A stretch of 64,000 nucleotides of DNA, from positions 1,984,001 through 2,048,000 of the forward strand of contig NZ_CP134195.1 in the NCBI RefSeq assembly GCF_031585635.1. The letters run 5' to 3'. Of the stretch, positions 8,269 to 16,758 are shown one piece after another. This DNA is from Paraburkholderia sp. FT54 (GTDB lineage: Bacteria > Pseudomonadota > Gammaproteobacteria > Burkholderiales > Burkholderiaceae). Made by a program: the position numbers and the translations under genes. The stretch's first letter is position 1. Each line of letters opens with the position of its first letter. The notes under the pieces were generated by a model that was given only the letters and a program-made list of their open reading frames with translations, was not told the origin of the DNA and ran no database searches.

Positions 8269-11136
8269 TCAGTTCGCGATCAGCTTCAGTCCCGCCGGCA
8301 GCGACTCGCCGAACACGCGGCCTTCGTCGGCGTTATCGAGCTCGACGCTCTCGCTCACCATCGTGATCCATGCGCGCGGCGCGTTGGCCGCTTCGAGCCG
8401 GCGCACTACCTTATGGCGCAAATCTTCGGACAAGTCGCGCGAGCGGTCGCCGGTCATGCGGGCGATCTGCACGGCGGCAAACGCGGCGGGATCGACCTTC
8501 TTCCAGTCGAGCGCGAGGAGTGCGTCAAGCCATGCTCCGGCAATCTCCGGCGGCACGACACTATGCGCGCTGCCGTAGAAAGGCCGCCGCGCACCGATGC
8601 GCCCGACCGCCCACCAGCTTTGATGATTCTCAGCGGGTTTCTTCAGACGCGTCAGCACCGATTCGCCGAGTTCGATCTTGCGTTCCACAGGAATCCGTTC
8701 GAGCGATGCGCTCAGCCGAACCATATCGGTGAAGCCGGTTTTCGCCACGTCGAACGGCAGCTTGAGACGCGATTGCGCGGCGCCTTGCAGATACGCCATC
8801 GCGTCGAGCACGCGCAGTTGCGCGCTCTCGTCGAGGCCGCCGGCGGCGCGGCGCCAGAGCGTCCACCATTCCGACCAGACCTGGCTTTCGTTGACGTACT
8901 GGATGCCGTCGTCGAAGAGCGACCAGAGTTGTTCGACACGCCATTCGTCGAGCGGATAGCCGAAGCCGGGCCGCACGCAATAGCCGGCCAGGTTCAACCA
9001 GAGGCGCTCGTGATCCGCCGAGCGGCGCCTGCGGCGCGCGCGTTCCCACAGCGCGCCGAACAGTTCGCGCAGCAACGCGCTGTTCCAGCTTTCGCGCGGA
9101 CCCAGTAGTTGTTCGAGTTGCGAGCGCAGGCGTTTGACTTCTTTCGGATCGACCTTCTGCGCGCGCGAACCGAAGCAGCGATCGATATGTTCGATCGCCT
9201 GGTCGAGCGCCGGATGACGGGTCGGTGCAGCATCCGCGCTCAGGTCCACTTGCGCGTCGTCACGGCGCAACTGGAATTCGAGCAGCCAGCGCTGCGCGGG
9301 ATCGTCGAGTTCGATGCAGTGGACTTCGAGCGTGCCCACCTCGGTGAGCGACGTCGCGATCTGCACGGCGGTCTCGCGTGCGCTGCTCGTGCCGCGCGGC
9401 TGCACGATGGTTGCGATCGGCGGCAAACGAACGAAGTCGCCGCCGGCGAGATCGATCAATTCGCCTGGCTGGTACACCGTATCCGCACTTGACGACACGA
9501 GGTGAAACCGCACCGGATGCCCGAGCCGCAACGCAAAGGTGCGATCCGCGATCAGGATCTCGTGGCCTTCTTCGGTGCCGCGCGGCAGCAGGCAGATGCC
9601 GCGTTGCGCGGGTTCGCCATCTTGCTTGCCGTCGCCGGTTTCGTCGAGCACGAGGAAGTAGCTGCGCGGCGAGCCGCCGCCGATTTTCGGCGCGTTGCCC
9701 GCACGCGCCAGCGAATAGGCGACCGCGCCGCGTGCCACGGCCACGTCGGGATTGTCGTTATGCAGCACGTTGAGCGCTTCGCCGCGCCACGTGCCCAAGG
9801 TGCTGGCCAGACGCTGCGTGAGCGCTTCGGCGCGGAACACGCCGCCGTTCAGGAGCAGGGTGTCGGGCACCGGCAACGCGTCTTCGTCTGGTGAACCACG
9901 AGACTCGGCGCCCAGTGCTTTAAGCGACTGCGTGGCGAAGCGACTCAGAAACCCCGCGATATGACGCGTGACGGCGGCATCGGTCGCGTAGGGCAGGCCG
10001 AATTCGACGATCGCGCCACGCGGTCTGCCCGGCCGTTCGTGCGACGCCACCGCCGGAAAAAAGCCGTCGACGATGATCCGCTCGACCTCCTCGCGCGTGA
10101 CCTGCACCGTGCGCGCGCCGCCGATCAGCTTCGAGCCCGCGCCGAGCAGCGTGATGGAGGTGGAGTCGGGCGCCTGCGGACCGAGCAATTGTTCCTTGGC
10201 ATTGCGACACCGCTCGACCAGCTGCGACAGACTCGCCGCCGACAGGCGCGTGCGCTCGCCCGCATGGTTCGCGCCCGGCAGCCGCGCTTCCACCAGATGC
10301 GCGAGCGCCAGATCCATGTTGTCGCCACCGAGCATCAGATGATTGCCCACGCCGATCCGCGTGAGCTGCGGTTCGCCGTCGCGCAGGCTGACTTCGATCA
10401 GCGTGAGGTCGGTGGTGCCGCCGCCGACGTCGCAGATCAGCACGAGGCGCGTGTCCGCAAGCTCGCTCGCCAGCCGCTCGCGATGATGAAACAGCCAGTC
10501 GTAGAAGGCCGCTTGCGGTTCTTCCAGCAGCTTCAGATTGTGCAGGCCGGCCAGGCGGGCCGCCTCCACGGTCAGCGCTCGCGCGCCTTCGTCGAACGAC
10601 GCCGGCACCGTGAGCACCACGTCCTGGCGTTCGAGCGGCGCGTCCGGAAAACGCTGGTTCCAGGCCGCGCGCACGTGCGCCAGATAGCTCGCGCTGGCTT
10701 CGACCGGCGAGACTTTGCGGACCTCGTCGGCGGCGCCCCACGGCAGGATCGGCGCGACGCGGTCGACCGATGCATGCGAGAGCCAGCTCTTCGCGCTCGA
10801 TACCAGCCTGCCAGGCACCTGAGCGCCCAGCACACGCGCGAGCCGGCCGATCACAACCGGCTGCGTGTCCTGCTGTCCATCCTTGCGCGCGCCGCTCTGG
10901 TCCGCGCCGGACCACGGCAATCGCAGATCGCCGGGGTTCAGTTCGCCCTGCGCCGCGTGATAGCGCACCGAGGGCAGAAGCGGCCGCGCGGCCACTTCGC
11001 CGGGGCTCACCAACTGCTCGATCTCGAAGACGCGAATGCGCTGGGACCCACCCGGCGACCCCGCTTCGGCGTAGGCGAGCACCGTGTTGCTGGTGCCGAG
11101 ATCGATACCGACGCTGTACCGCTTCATCTCATTCAT
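8269..11136 (-). CDS. Long Hsp70-family protein with helical C-terminal extension
   Basis: 955 residues. The N-terminal about 480 form an actin/Hsp70 ATPase: phosphate 1 VGIDLGTSNTVLAYA, LLEEPQAAFYDW, phosphate 2 LICDVGGGTTDLTLIE, GGDNMDLALAHL and adenosine motif LLNGGVFRAEAL. The canonical DnaK linker (DVLLLDV-like) and EEVD-type tail are absent. Instead a short beta region (GICLLPRGTEEG) is followed by about 330 mostly helical residues rich in Arg and Trp (RLRSQLEQLLGPRESWNSAL, SQVWSEWWTLWRRAAGGLDE), which I take to be the DUF3731-type domain seen in this subfamily. DnaK is about 640 residues. The start overlaps the stop of the shorter Hsp70 gene by four bases, so the genes are translationally coupled. 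Predicted cytosolic, non-canonical chaperone; client unknown. Confidence 0.85.
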   Translation of the reverse strand: MNEMKRYSVGIDLGTSNTVLAYAEAGSPGGSQRIRVFEIEQLVSPGEVAARPLLPSVRYHAAQGELNPGDLRLPWSGADQSGARKDGQQDTQPVVIGRLARVLGAQVPGRLVSSAKSWLSHASVDRVAPILPWGAADEVRKVSPVEASASYLAHVRAAWNQRFPDAPLERQDVVLTVPASFDEGARALTVEAARLAGLHNLKLLEEPQAAFYDWLFHHRERLASELADTRLVLICDVGGGTTDLTLIEVSLRDGEPQLTRIGVGNHLMLGGDNMDLALAHLVEARLPGANHAGERTRLSAASLSQLVERCRNAKEQLLGPQAPDSTSITLLGAGSKLIGGARTVQVTREEVERIIVDGFFPAVASHERPGRPRGAIVEFGLPYATDAAVTRHIAGFLSRFATQSLKALGAESRGSPDEDALPVPDTLLLNGGVFRAEALTQRLASTLGTWRGEALNVLHNDNPDVAVARGAVAYSLARAGNAPKIGGGSPRSYFLVLDETGDGKQDGEPAQRGICLLPRGTEEGHEILIADRTFALRLGHPVRFHLVSSSADTVYQPGELIDLAGGDFVRLPPIATIVQPRGTSSARETAVQIATSLTEVGTLEVHCIELDDPAQRWLLEFQLRRDDAQVDLSADAAPTRHPALDQAIEHIDRCFGSRAQKVDPKEVKRLRSQLEQLLGPRESWNSALLRELFGALWERARRRRRSADHERLWLNLAGYCVRPGFGYPLDEWRVEQLWSLFDDGIQYVNESQVWSEWWTLWRRAAGGLDESAQLRVLDAMAYLQGAAQSRLKLPFDVAKTGFTDMVRLSASLERIPVERKIELGESVLTRLKKPAENHQSWWAVGRIGARRPFYGSAHSVVPPEIAGAWLDALLALDWKKVDPAAFAAVQIARMTGDRSRDLSEDLRHKVVRRLEAANAPRAWITMVSESVELDNADEGRVFGESLPAGLKLIAN

Positions 11137-12992
11137 GCATTCGCGTTGCCGCGCACATCGAACTCGACTTTCCAGCGCTCGTCGGTGCCGCGCGGCACGG
11201 CTTCGAGTTCGAGCGTGCCCGCTTCGGTGACGCGCGCATGCAGCTTCACCGGTACGACTTCACCGGCGGTGCGGCCGGCGGCGGGCAGCGTCGCCTGAAT
11301 CTCTTCGAGTTCCTGCAATTCGTCGGGTCCCCAGAAGTCGAGCAGCGTACCGACCTGATCCTGACGGCGCACCGACGACCCGAAGAAGCGGAAATGCACC
11401 GGCTCGCCGACCACCAGCCCGAATTCCTGCGCGGGCAGTTCGGCCTCGGTGCCTTCCTCCATGCCGAAGGGCGCCACGCATAGCGCCTGGATCGGCGGCT
11501 CGAGACCGGGCACGGCGGGCATCGCCGATTCGATCGCGATGTAGTACGCGCGCGCCGTGCCGCCGCGAATCCGCACGCCCTGGCCGCGTCGCACGTAGCC
11601 GTAATAGGCCGCGCCGCACGCGACGGCGAGGTCGAGATCGGCGCCTTCGAGCAGCCGCGCCGGCGCCGCGCCTTCCGCGCCGAGCCAGTTGTTGAGCGTG
11701 CCCATGATGCGTTCGACCAGCAGCGGCGACTTGAACACGCCGCCGTTGAACAGCACCGCCGTGGGATGCAGGAAGCTCGCATTCTCCGCAGCCGCGATGC
11801 CGCTCACGCCTGCCAGTTCAGCCAGCGCGCCCACTTGACGACCGAGAAACGCCGCCAGATGGCGCGTGATGCCCGCGTCCTGCGCATACGGCAGCCCGAG
11901 TTGCGTCAAACCGGCACGCGCGCGGCTCACTGGACGCGCCGCGCTATCCACCTGCGGGAAGAAGCCTTCGAGGATCGTCTGGGTCAATTCGGTGCGCGTG
12001 AGCTCGGTGCGGATCGAGCCGCCGATCAGTTTCGAGCCGCGGCTCGGCACGACCAGCGGTACGGTTTCGGTGGCCGGATCGCTGAGCAGCGTTTCCTTGG
12101 CCGAGCGGCACGCGTAGGTGAGGGCGCGCAGTTGCCACGCGTCGGCCTGGGTGCCTTGCGCCGCGAGCTTGCGCGCGACCACGTGCGCGAGCGCCAGGTC
12201 CATGTTGTCGCCGCCGAGCAGAATATGTTCGCCGACCGCGACGCGATGCAGTTCGAGATTGCCTTCGCGTTCGATCACGGCGATCAGCGAGAGGTCGGTC
12301 GTGCCGCCACCCACATCCACCACGAGGATGATGTCGCCGACCTTGACCTGCTTGCGCCACTGGCCGCCGCTCTTCTGGATCCAGCTATACAGCGCGGCTT
12401 GCGGTTCTTCCAGCAGCGTCATGCGGCCGTAGCCAGCGGCCTCGGCGGCTTCGGCGGTCAGTTCGCGCGCGGCCGGATCGAACGAGGCGGGGATCGTCAC
12501 CGTAATGTCCTGCTCGCCGAACGGCGCGTCGGGATGCGCGTGGTCCCAGGCTTCGCGCAAATGCGTCAGATAGCGCACCGAGCTTTCGAGCGGCGAGACG
12601 CGCGCGACTTCAGGCGGCGCGTCGTTGGGCAGAATGGCGGCGCGCCGGTCGACGCCCGGATGGCACAGCCAGCTCTTCGCGCTCGATACCAGCCGGATCG
12701 GCGTGGCCGCGCCGCGGCTGCGGGCGAATTCGCCGACCGCGAATTCGCGCTGGCCGGTCCATGGCAGATAGAGGTCGCCTGAGGCGAGTTCGTCCGGATG
12801 CGGCAGATAGAGAAACGAGGGCAGCAAATCGAGGTTGTCGATCGCGCCGGGGCCCGTGAGCTGGGCGACCGGCAGGACGCCCTGAGTGGTCTTTTCGCCG
12901 TCGCTGGCGCTGGTGTCCACGTAGGACAGCGCGCAGTGCGTGGTGCCGAGGTCGATGCCGATGGCGTAGCGTGATTGGCGTGCGTCGCTCAT
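11133..12992 (-). CDS. Hsp70-family protein, short form
   Basis: 619 residues. It has Hsp70 ATPase motifs: AIGIDLGTTHCALSYV, TIPASFDPAARELTAEAA, LLEEPQAALYSW, phosphate 2 VVDVGGGTTDLSLI, GGDNMDLALAHV and LFNGGVFKSPLL. The region after residue about 480 is a small beta domain (FGMEEGTEAELPAQEFGLVV, PVHFRFFGSS) ending with an acidic segment and lacking the lid and EEVD tail of DnaK. The sequence parallels the first half of the 955-residue neighbour, so the two are paralogues. ATG overlaps the DUF2760 stop by four bases, and its own stop overlaps the next start by four. Likely obligate partner of that protein (inference). Confidence 0.87.
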   Translation of the reverse strand: MSDARQSRYAIGIDLGTTHCALSYVDTSASDGEKTTQGVLPVAQLTGPGAIDNLDLLPSFLYLPHPDELASGDLYLPWTGQREFAVGEFARSRGAATPIRLVSSAKSWLCHPGVDRRAAILPNDAPPEVARVSPLESSVRYLTHLREAWDHAHPDAPFGEQDITVTIPASFDPAARELTAEAAEAAGYGRMTLLEEPQAALYSWIQKSGGQWRKQVKVGDIILVVDVGGGTTDLSLIAVIEREGNLELHRVAVGEHILLGGDNMDLALAHVVARKLAAQGTQADAWQLRALTYACRSAKETLLSDPATETVPLVVPSRGSKLIGGSIRTELTRTELTQTILEGFFPQVDSAARPVSRARAGLTQLGLPYAQDAGITRHLAAFLGRQVGALAELAGVSGIAAAENASFLHPTAVLFNGGVFKSPLLVERIMGTLNNWLGAEGAAPARLLEGADLDLAVACGAAYYGYVRRGQGVRIRGGTARAYYIAIESAMPAVPGLEPPIQALCVAPFGMEEGTEAELPAQEFGLVVGEPVHFRFFGSSVRRQDQVGTLLDFWGPDELQELEEIQATLPAAGRTAGEVVPVKLHARVTEAGTLELEAVPRGTDERWKVEFDVRGNANA

Positions 12993-13567
12993 AGCTCCAC
13001 CTCGGCCGGTGCGATCACCTTTGCGTTGTGGCTGTCCGCGAGTTTCGGCAGACGCACTTCTTCGACACGCCAGCCGCGATGGCTGATGCTGCCGTTAAAC
13101 GGCGCCTTGCCGACCACGTTGCCCGTCAGGCGAATCGAGGCCGCGTCGAAACCTTCGGCCAGCGTGACGCGGCTGCCTTCGGCTTCGTCGCGCACCGGGC
13201 GGATCGTGAAGTGCTCGCGCAGCGTGGCGCGGCAACCGTCGTGCACGAGGCGCGCGGCCGCGCCGATGTCGGCATCGCTATAGCTCTTGATGTCTTCCTC
13301 GACGAAATCGATGAAGCGCGCGTCGCGTTGCAACAGGCCGAGCAATTGCAGCGCGGCGTCAGGGCTCGCTTGCTTCAGCACGGGCGCCGGCTGCGGTGCG
13401 GGTGTGGGCGCCGGGGCAGGCGCCGGCGCGGGCGCTGCGCTGGCGGCAACGCCGCCGTCACGCAGACGCAGGACCCCAGCGGCGAATTCGCCATCGCCGA
13501 GGATGCGGAAGAATGTGCCCACGGCGAGGGAAATCCTGCCGAGGAAAGAGGGATTCGAATCGGTCAT
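12989..13567 (-). CDS. DUF2760 protein, first gene of the Hsp70 operon
   Basis: 192 residues from the ATG at 13567 (MTDSNPSFLGRISLAVGTFF), preceded by CAGGAGCA. A short hydrophobic N-terminal segment (FLGRISLAVGTFFRIL) is followed by an Ala-Pro repeat (about residues 42-60), then a folded domain with LQLLGLLQRDARFIDFVEED and DIGAAARLVHDGCRATLREH. This arrangement matches DUF2760 proteins, which are known mainly as neighbours of this Hsp70 pair. The Ala-Pro stretch probably acts as a flexible linker between the amphipathic N-terminus and the domain. Function unknown; an adaptor or co-chaperone role is inference from the strict overlap with the Hsp70 genes. Confidence 0.8.
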   Translation of the reverse strand: MTDSNPSFLGRISLAVGTFFRILGDGEFAAGVLRLRDGGVAASAAPAPAPAPAPTPAPQPAPVLKQASPDAALQLLGLLQRDARFIDFVEEDIKSYSDADIGAAARLVHDGCRATLREHFTIRPVRDEAEGSRVTLAEGFDAASIRLTGNVVGKAPFNGSISHRGWRVEEVRLPKLADSHNAKVIAPAEVEL

Positions 13568-13723
13568 AAATGCTCCTGAGGTGCTCTGTTTAAGGACGAG
13601 CTGTCCTGGCTGCGCCGGCCGCGGAGCCCCGCCGGGCTTGAGCGGGCCGTCGTCGTGCGGCTTGGCGAAGGCCGGCGGCATGCCTGCCGCCGGCGTCTGA
13701 TTTCATCCTGATGCGCGGCGCGA

Positions 13724-13737
13724 TTTGCGCGCGCAAA
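13724..13737. repeat. 14-base perfect palindrome in the Hsp70-operon leader
   Basis: TTTGCGCGCGCAAA is its own reverse complement. It lies about 155 bases upstream of the DUF2760 start and between that start and the candidate -10 box at 13784-13789, so it would be transcribed in the 5' leader or bound as an operator. Confidence 0.5.
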
Positions 13738-13783
13738 ACCCGTATTTTGCCTTGTGGCGCGCCCGAAACGGGCAAAGCCGGCC

Positions 13784-13789
13784 ATTCTA
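13784..13789 (-). promoter_or_regulatory. Candidate -10 box (TAGAAT) for the Hsp70 operon
   Basis: On the minus strand CGCTAGAATGG gives a near-consensus sigma-70 -10 element in the only long gap upstream of the operon. I could not find a matching -35 at 16-18 bases, and no heat-shock (sigma-32) -10 sequence is evident, so this is tentative. Confidence 0.3.
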
Positions 13790-13996
13790 GCGGGCAATGC
13801 GGCGAGATTGGCGGGTTGTCACGGTGATGTGGCGAGCATGTCGGTGCGGCGCTTTCACGCGATGGTCACGCGTAGTTCATGCGTTGTGCGGTCGTGGCGG
13901 CATTGATTGCCCGTTGTCGCCCACGATCCCATCGGAGCCATGGGCCGCCCGCACCAGCGCTGTCGTACTCGCTTTGATCGTCCGGGTTTCCGTTGG

Positions 13997-15616
13997 TCAA
14001 GGCTTGTCTCCAGGTTTGCCGCGCACCAACGACTCCGGATGACGCTCCAGATAGTCCGCCAGCGCGTTCAGCGATTGCAGCGTGCGGGTCAATTCCCGCA
14101 GCGCCTGGTGCACATCCGACTGCAACGGCGAGTCCTGCTGCAAAGTCGCCTCGGCCGAGCCGAAGGTCTGCCGCGCGGCGGCGAGCGTATCGCGGGCTTG
14201 CGGTACGACTTCGTTGTTGAGCCGGGCGAACAGCGCATCGGCGTTTTTCAGCGACGTGTTCAGGTTCGATCCGATCTGATCGAACGGCACCTTGTCGAGC
14301 TTCTTCGCGATGTCGGCCACCTGCACCTGCAGCGCGTCAAGGGTGTTCGGGATGGTGGGCAGTTCGACCGGATCGCTGGCGGCGTTGAACTTGACGGGCG
14401 CGGCATTCGGGAAGATGTCGAGCGCGATGTACAACTGGCCCGTCAGCAGGTTGCCGGTGCGCAACTGGCCACGCAGCCCGCGCTCGACGAGACGCCGCAG
14501 CAGTTCGCGGCTGGCCGCGGTGTGCGCTTCGGGCATCGCCGGGCCACGGGCACGCCGCCGGAGCCGGTCCGGGTACAGATCCAGCGTCACCGGCATGACG
14601 AAGCTGTGCATGTCCGGATCGTACTCGACGCCGATGTCCGTCACCTGGCCAAGCACGATGCCTCGGAAGTCGACCGACGCGCCCACTGAAAGCCCGCGCA
14701 GCGACTGGTTGAAAGTCATCACGGCGCGCACCGGTATGCCGTCCGGCGGGCGCATGGCGTCCGCTTCGTCGGAGGCGAGACGGAAGTCGCTTTTTTCCGC
14801 CGCCGGCGCGCCCATCGGCTGACCCGGTGGCGTCTGGAAAGCGAGGCCGCCGATCAGAATTGTCGCGAGCGACTGCGTGTTGACGACGAAGCCGGCCGAA
14901 TCGAGCCGCACATTGACGCCGCTTGCATGCCACCAGCGCGAATTGGTGCCAACGTACTGGTCGAATGGCGCCGCGACGAACACCTGCATCGTCACGCCCG
15001 TGCCGTCCTTGTCGAGCGAAATGCCATAGACCTGGCCCACCTGCACGCGCCGGTAGAAAATCGGCGAGCCGATGTCGATCGAGCCGAGCGAATCGCCGTG
15101 CAGCGTGAACCGGTGGCCCTTCTGATTGGCGGTGATGGGCGGCGGCGTTTCCAGCCCGACGAACTCGGTTTGCGTTTCCGTGGAGCGGCCGACGTCCACG
15201 CCGATATAGGGGCCCGAGAGCAGCGTGCCGATGCCCGAGATGCCGGTCGCGCCCACGCGAGGGCGGACCACCCAGAAGCGGGTGTCCTTGACCGCGAAGC
15301 CTTCCGCCTGCTTCGTGAGTTGCACGGCAATCTGCACGTGCGTCCGGTCCTTTGACAGCGTGATCGCCTTCACCGAACCGATTTCGACGTCCTTGTACTT
15401 GACCTGGGTCTTGCCGGGTTCAAGGCCTTCTGCGTTTTCAAAGACGATCGTGATCGCCGGCCCGCGTTCCCTGACCGACTTGACGACCAGTGCGATACCG
15501 ATCAACGCCGCGATCAGCGGCACGACCCAGACGAGCGAGGGCAGCCACCTGCGCCGCCGCACGATGTCAGGGTCGGGCAGATCGGGCGGCAGGACAGGTC
15601 CTTGCGGGCTATTCAT
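13997..15616 (-). CDS. pqiB: PqiB-type MCE-domain intermembrane lipid transport protein
   Basis: 539 residues. A cytoplasmic N-terminus is followed by one membrane helix (about 25-46: SLVWVVPLIAALIGIALVV) and three MCE domains, recognisable from GLEPGKTQVKYKDVEIGSVK, LGSIDIGSPIFYRRVQVGQV and LSVGASVDFRGIVLGQVTDI. A C-terminal helical needle region (about 440-530) contains DALQVQVADIAKKLDKVPFD. PqiB hexamers form a periplasmic tunnel for phospholipids between inner and outer membranes. In other proteobacteria the gene follows pqiA and precedes pqiC/ymbA. Here the upstream neighbour is a DUF2950 gene and downstream is the Hsp70 operon, so neither partner is adjacent. Confidence 0.88.
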   Translation of the reverse strand: MNSPQGPVLPPDLPDPDIVRRRRWLPSLVWVVPLIAALIGIALVVKSVRERGPAITIVFENAEGLEPGKTQVKYKDVEIGSVKAITLSKDRTHVQIAVQLTKQAEGFAVKDTRFWVVRPRVGATGISGIGTLLSGPYIGVDVGRSTETQTEFVGLETPPPITANQKGHRFTLHGDSLGSIDIGSPIFYRRVQVGQVYGISLDKDGTGVTMQVFVAAPFDQYVGTNSRWWHASGVNVRLDSAGFVVNTQSLATILIGGLAFQTPPGQPMGAPAAEKSDFRLASDEADAMRPPDGIPVRAVMTFNQSLRGLSVGASVDFRGIVLGQVTDIGVEYDPDMHSFVMPVTLDLYPDRLRRRARGPAMPEAHTAASRELLRRLVERGLRGQLRTGNLLTGQLYIALDIFPNAAPVKFNAASDPVELPTIPNTLDALQVQVADIAKKLDKVPFDQIGSNLNTSLKNADALFARLNNEVVPQARDTLAAARQTFGSAEATLQQDSPLQSDVHQALRELTRTLQSLNALADYLERHPESLVRGKPGDKP

Positions 15617-15764
15617 GGCGGGGCTCCGAAGCGTGACTGGGCGCGCCTGGCCGCCGCTGGCCGCGCGGCTCCGGAAGCGGGCGCGGATCGAACGGCGTCG
15701 CCAGGCTTACTGCTGGTCCCCGGGCCGCCGCGAGCGGGTCGCGCTCGCGGTGCCGATACCGCGC

Positions 15765-16736
15765 TCAGGGCTGCACGGCCTCCCACGACGAGTCTGGATC
15801 GAACGATTTGAGCGCGGCCGCGGCACGCGCCGATTGCGGGCCGAGGTTCTTCTGGTAGATCTGCCCGTCCTGATTGACCATGAAGCTCATGACGCCCGTC
15901 TTGCCATACTCGGCGGGCCACGCGACGAGGCCGTAACCCTTCGTCATTGTGCCGTTCTCGACGTAGTTCCGGCTGCCGCCTTTGGCATGCGGTCCTTGCG
16001 CGGAGAGAATGCGGAAGTGGTAGCCGTGATAACCCTCTTTCGAGATGGCGCCGGTATGCGACATCGTCGCGGCGAGCGGACCGAGCGGACTCTCTGCTTC
16101 GCCAGGCGCGCTCGGCCAGTACAAGCCGTCGTGTTGGCCCGGCGTGCTCAGAATGCGCTGCGCGTAATGCTGGGTCAACCCTTGATAGTCGCGTTGCGCA
16201 TCGAGATAAGCGAGCGACGTCAGCATCGCCGCGCGCTCGTTGCGGCCGATGCGGCGCGTCGCGATTTCGTCGCGGCCGGCAGCGGGATCGAAGCGCCAGC
16301 CGTTGGGCGTCTGCACGAGCGGAATCGGCAAGGTCCAACCGCTGGTGCCAACCGACAGATGCTTGCTCGCCCGGCCGTCGAGCGGCGCGGGATCGTCGAC
16401 GATCTGGTGCCCCGCCGACCACGCGCCGAGAAAGTCGTAGATGTCGTCCTCACCTACGTCTTTGGTCGGTATGAAGCGGGTGAAGTCCTTGCCGAGCACA
16501 CGCTGCATTGCGGCGTGGTCATTGCTGGCGAGCGCGTCGACGAAAGCCTTGGTGGCGAGCTCGGGTGTCGGGTACACGGCCTGTGCATGCACCGCGGACG
16601 CGCCAAACAGCAGAGCGGCGAAGCCGAGCGCAGTAGCGGCGCGGCGCGGTTTGAGGGCGCGGGCGCAGGCGCAGGCGCGCGCAAGGGCGTCGGCAAGACG
16701 TCCACCGGGGGTGTGAAACGTGCGGATGCGAATCAT
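15765..16736 (-). CDS. DUF2950 exported protein
   Basis: 323 residues from the ATG at 16736 (MIRIRTFHTPGGRLADALAR), with CACAGGAG seven bases upstream; the open frame continues upstream only as antisense of the DUF3300 gene. It has a long N-region and a hydrophobic signal (ATALGFAALLFGASAVHA) with cleavage likely after AHA. The mature part shows DUF2950 features: TPELATKAFVDALASNDHAA, DDIYDFLGAWSAG, GYHGYHFRILSAQGP and GKTGVMSFMVNQDGQIYQKN. Periplasmic, function unknown. It lies 22 bases after the DUF3300 gene on the same strand, a pairing found repeatedly in proteobacteria, so the two are probably one transcription unit. Confidence 0.85.
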   Translation of the reverse strand: MIRIRTFHTPGGRLADALARACACARALKPRRAATALGFAALLFGASAVHAQAVYPTPELATKAFVDALASNDHAAMQRVLGKDFTRFIPTKDVGEDDIYDFLGAWSAGHQIVDDPAPLDGRASKHLSVGTSGWTLPIPLVQTPNGWRFDPAAGRDEIATRRIGRNERAAMLTSLAYLDAQRDYQGLTQHYAQRILSTPGQHDGLYWPSAPGEAESPLGPLAATMSHTGAISKEGYHGYHFRILSAQGPHAKGGSRNYVENGTMTKGYGLVAWPAEYGKTGVMSFMVNQDGQIYQKNLGPQSARAAAALKSFDPDSSWEAVQP

Positions 16737-16758
16737 GAGCGGCTCCTGTGTGATCGGT

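Larger units (their letters stand above)
13568..13996 (-). other. Intergenic region upstream of the Hsp70 operon
   Basis: 429 bases between the PqiB stop and the DUF2760 start, both on the minus strand. It holds the palindrome at 13724-13737, a small GCCCG-AAA-CGGGC hairpin at 13761-13773 and the candidate -10. No gene is supported. Confidence 0.55.

Noticed and set aside
9961..11298. Long open frame on the plus strand opposite the two Hsp70 genes
   Set aside because: It is antisense to strongly conserved Hsp70 sequence and its product is Arg/Ala/His-rich without a family signature; a by-product of high GC.
11766..12782. 338-codon open frame on the plus strand
   Set aside because: Antisense to the short Hsp70 gene, with biased composition and no ribosome site.
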